A stretch of 54,093 nt of DNA, taken from an uncultured Coriobacteriaceae bacterium. Lineage in GTDB: Bacteria; Actinomycetota; Coriobacteriia; Coriobacteriales; Atopobiaceae. The notes under the pieces are model-generated. The model saw nothing but the letters and a program-made list of their open reading frames with translations. It was not told the DNA's origin and made no database searches. Where the stretch lies: positions 1 to 54,093 of the forward strand of contig CAOJNB010000011.1 in NCBI GenBank assembly GCA_948439405.1, read 5' to 3'. Below, one piece after another: positions 53,209-54,093 of the stretch (the stretch's first letter is position 1; every line of letters begins with the position of its first letter). Both the position numbers and the translations under genes were made by a program.

Positions 53209-54093
53209 CTACTTGGCGACGATGTTGACGAGCCTGCCGGGCACGCAGATTACCTTGACGACCTGCCGGCCCTCGAGCTGGTCGGCGACGGCGGAGAGGG
53301 CGACCTCGCGCAGCTCGTCCTCGCCGGCGTCCGCGGGCACGTCCACGCGCGCGCGGACCTTGCCCAGGATCTGGACGGCGATCTCGACCGTCTCCGCGGC
53401 GGCCTGCTCCTCGTCGAACTCGGGCCAGGGCACGTCGTAGACGAACCCGTCGCCGCCGAGCGCGGCGTGATGGAGCTCCTCGGCCCAGTGCGGGCAGATC
53501 GGGGCGAGCATGGCGACCACGTCGGAGGCCACCAGGCGGCACAGCGCGGCGTCGCGCTCGCCGGCGGGCACGTCGGCCAGGTACGCTCGGGCGGCGTTCA
53601 CGAGCTCCATGACGGCGGAGATGGCGGTGTTGAACTGCTGGCGGTCGAAGTCCGCGGTGCACTTGGCACCCAGGCGGTGCAGCTCGTGGTTGAGCTCGAG
53701 GGCGCGCGCGTCGAGCGAGGCGGGGTCGACCTCGCCGCAGCCGTCGCCCTCACCCGCGAGCTCCCAGACCGTGGCCCAGGCACGCTTGAGGAAGCGGTTG
53801 CAGCCGGCGACGGCCTTCGGGTCCCAGTCGAAGTCCTTCTCCGGCGGGGCGATGAACAGGATCGCGAGGCGCATGGTGTCGGCGCCGTAGGGGCCGATCA
53901 CGCTCGACGGAGGCACGACGTTGCCCTTGGACTTCGACATCGTCTCGCCGTTCTCGTCCTTCACCATGCCCTGGCACAGCAGGTTCTCGAAGGGCTCGTC
54001 GAAGGAGAGCATGCCCATGTCGCGCAGGACCTTGGTCCAGAAGCGCGAGTAGAGCAGGTGCAGGATCGCGTGCTCGATGCCGCCGATGTAGTT
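53209..54093 (-). CDS. leuS: Leucine-tRNA ligase, C-terminal part (5' part beyond window edge)
   Basis: Class I aminoacyl-tRNA synthetase charging tRNA-Leu. The visible 294 residues start at the window edge in frame (NYIGGIEHAILHLLYSRFWT), pass the LLCQGMVKDENGETMSKSKG stretch that holds the KMSKS-type motif MSKSKGN, the stem-contact fold and anticodon-binding helices, and end in the small C-terminal domain VKVICVPGRLVNIVAK. About one third of a full LeuRS is present. An internal ATG at 54018 is not a start. Confidence 0.96.
   Translation of the reverse strand, partial: NYIGGIEHAILHLLYSRFWTKVLRDMGMLSFDEPFENLLCQGMVKDENGETMSKSKGNVVPPSSVIGPYGADTMRLAILFIAPPEKDFDWDPKAVAGCNRFLKRAWATVWELAGEGDGCGEVDPASLDARALELNHELHRLGAKCTADFDRQQFNTAISAVMELVNAARAYLADVPAGERDAALCRLVASDVVAMLAPICPHWAEELHHAALGGDGFVYDVPWPEFDEEQAAAETVEIAVQILGKVRARVDVPADAGEDELREVALSAVADQLEGRQVVKVICVPGRLVNIVAK

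Overview
The window is GC-rich chromosomal DNA (roughly 70% GC by eye, strong G/C third-position bias) from a Gram-positive actinobacterium. Several features point to class Coriobacteriia, probably an Olsenella/Atopobium-like relative: a short actinobacterial-type integration host factor (mIHF) next to gmk and rpoZ, a Firmicutes-style pyrRBCKDF operon with a class 1B (PyrK-linked) dihydroorotate dehydrogenase, and a sigma-70 factor with primary-sigma architecture. The taxonomic call is inference from gene content. About 50 protein genes and one tRNA are packed with very little spacer. All are on the minus strand except rpsT and a Gfo/Idh-type dehydrogenase. No stretch above 300 bases lacks a gene.

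Layout in window order (minus-strand operons read right to left). 1-9380: pnp (cut by the window edge) and rpsO; then recO, era, dgkA, ybeY, phoH, mtaB, dnaJ and a second, membrane-anchored DnaJ-like gene, behind a TATAAT promoter near 8855; then a dCMP deaminase. 9428-13534: hemW, dusB and lepA, overlapping head to tail. 13567-13963: rpsT on the plus strand with its own promoter and terminator. 13963-17987: holA, comEC, comEA. 18163-20695: mihF, gmk, rpoZ, thiI behind a clear promoter. 20779-26175: pyrR-pyrB-pyrC-pyrK-pyrD-pyrF with overlapping genes and a PyrR-type attenuator leader. 26178-29290: a cell-surface polysaccharide or teichoic-acid-type export pair (tagG/tagH-like) with a GT2 glycosyltransferase. 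29327-31694: nagA and, divergently, a Gfo/Idh/MocA oxidoreductase. 31704-31821: tRNA-Asn(GTT) with promoter. 31856-33133: an O-acetylhomoserine sulfhydrylase-type enzyme. 33249-47992: one long transcription/translation block, rimP-nusA-infB-rbfA-nrnA-truB-ribF-dnaG-rpoD followed by a heterodimeric ABC exporter. 48006-53159: a five-gene peptide/nickel-type ABC importer. 53175-54093: the 3' half of leuS.

Functionally the window is mostly housekeeping: ribosome assembly and tRNA modification, replication (holA, dnaG), RNA decay and transcription control (pnp, nusA, rpoZ, rpoD), and de novo pyrimidine synthesis. I see no CRISPR array, prophage, insertion sequence, toxin-antitoxin pair or biosynthetic cluster. 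The items most worth a second look are variations on housekeeping themes: a DnaJ-like protein whose C-terminal half is replaced by transmembrane helices; a NusA carrying a Cys3His zinc-finger-like tail where a separate ylxR gene often lies; a TagH-like ATPase with an extra N-terminal beta-rich domain; intrinsic attenuators in the pyrR and rimP-nusA leaders; and a His-rich ABC ATPase suggesting that the importer carries a metal or metal chelate.
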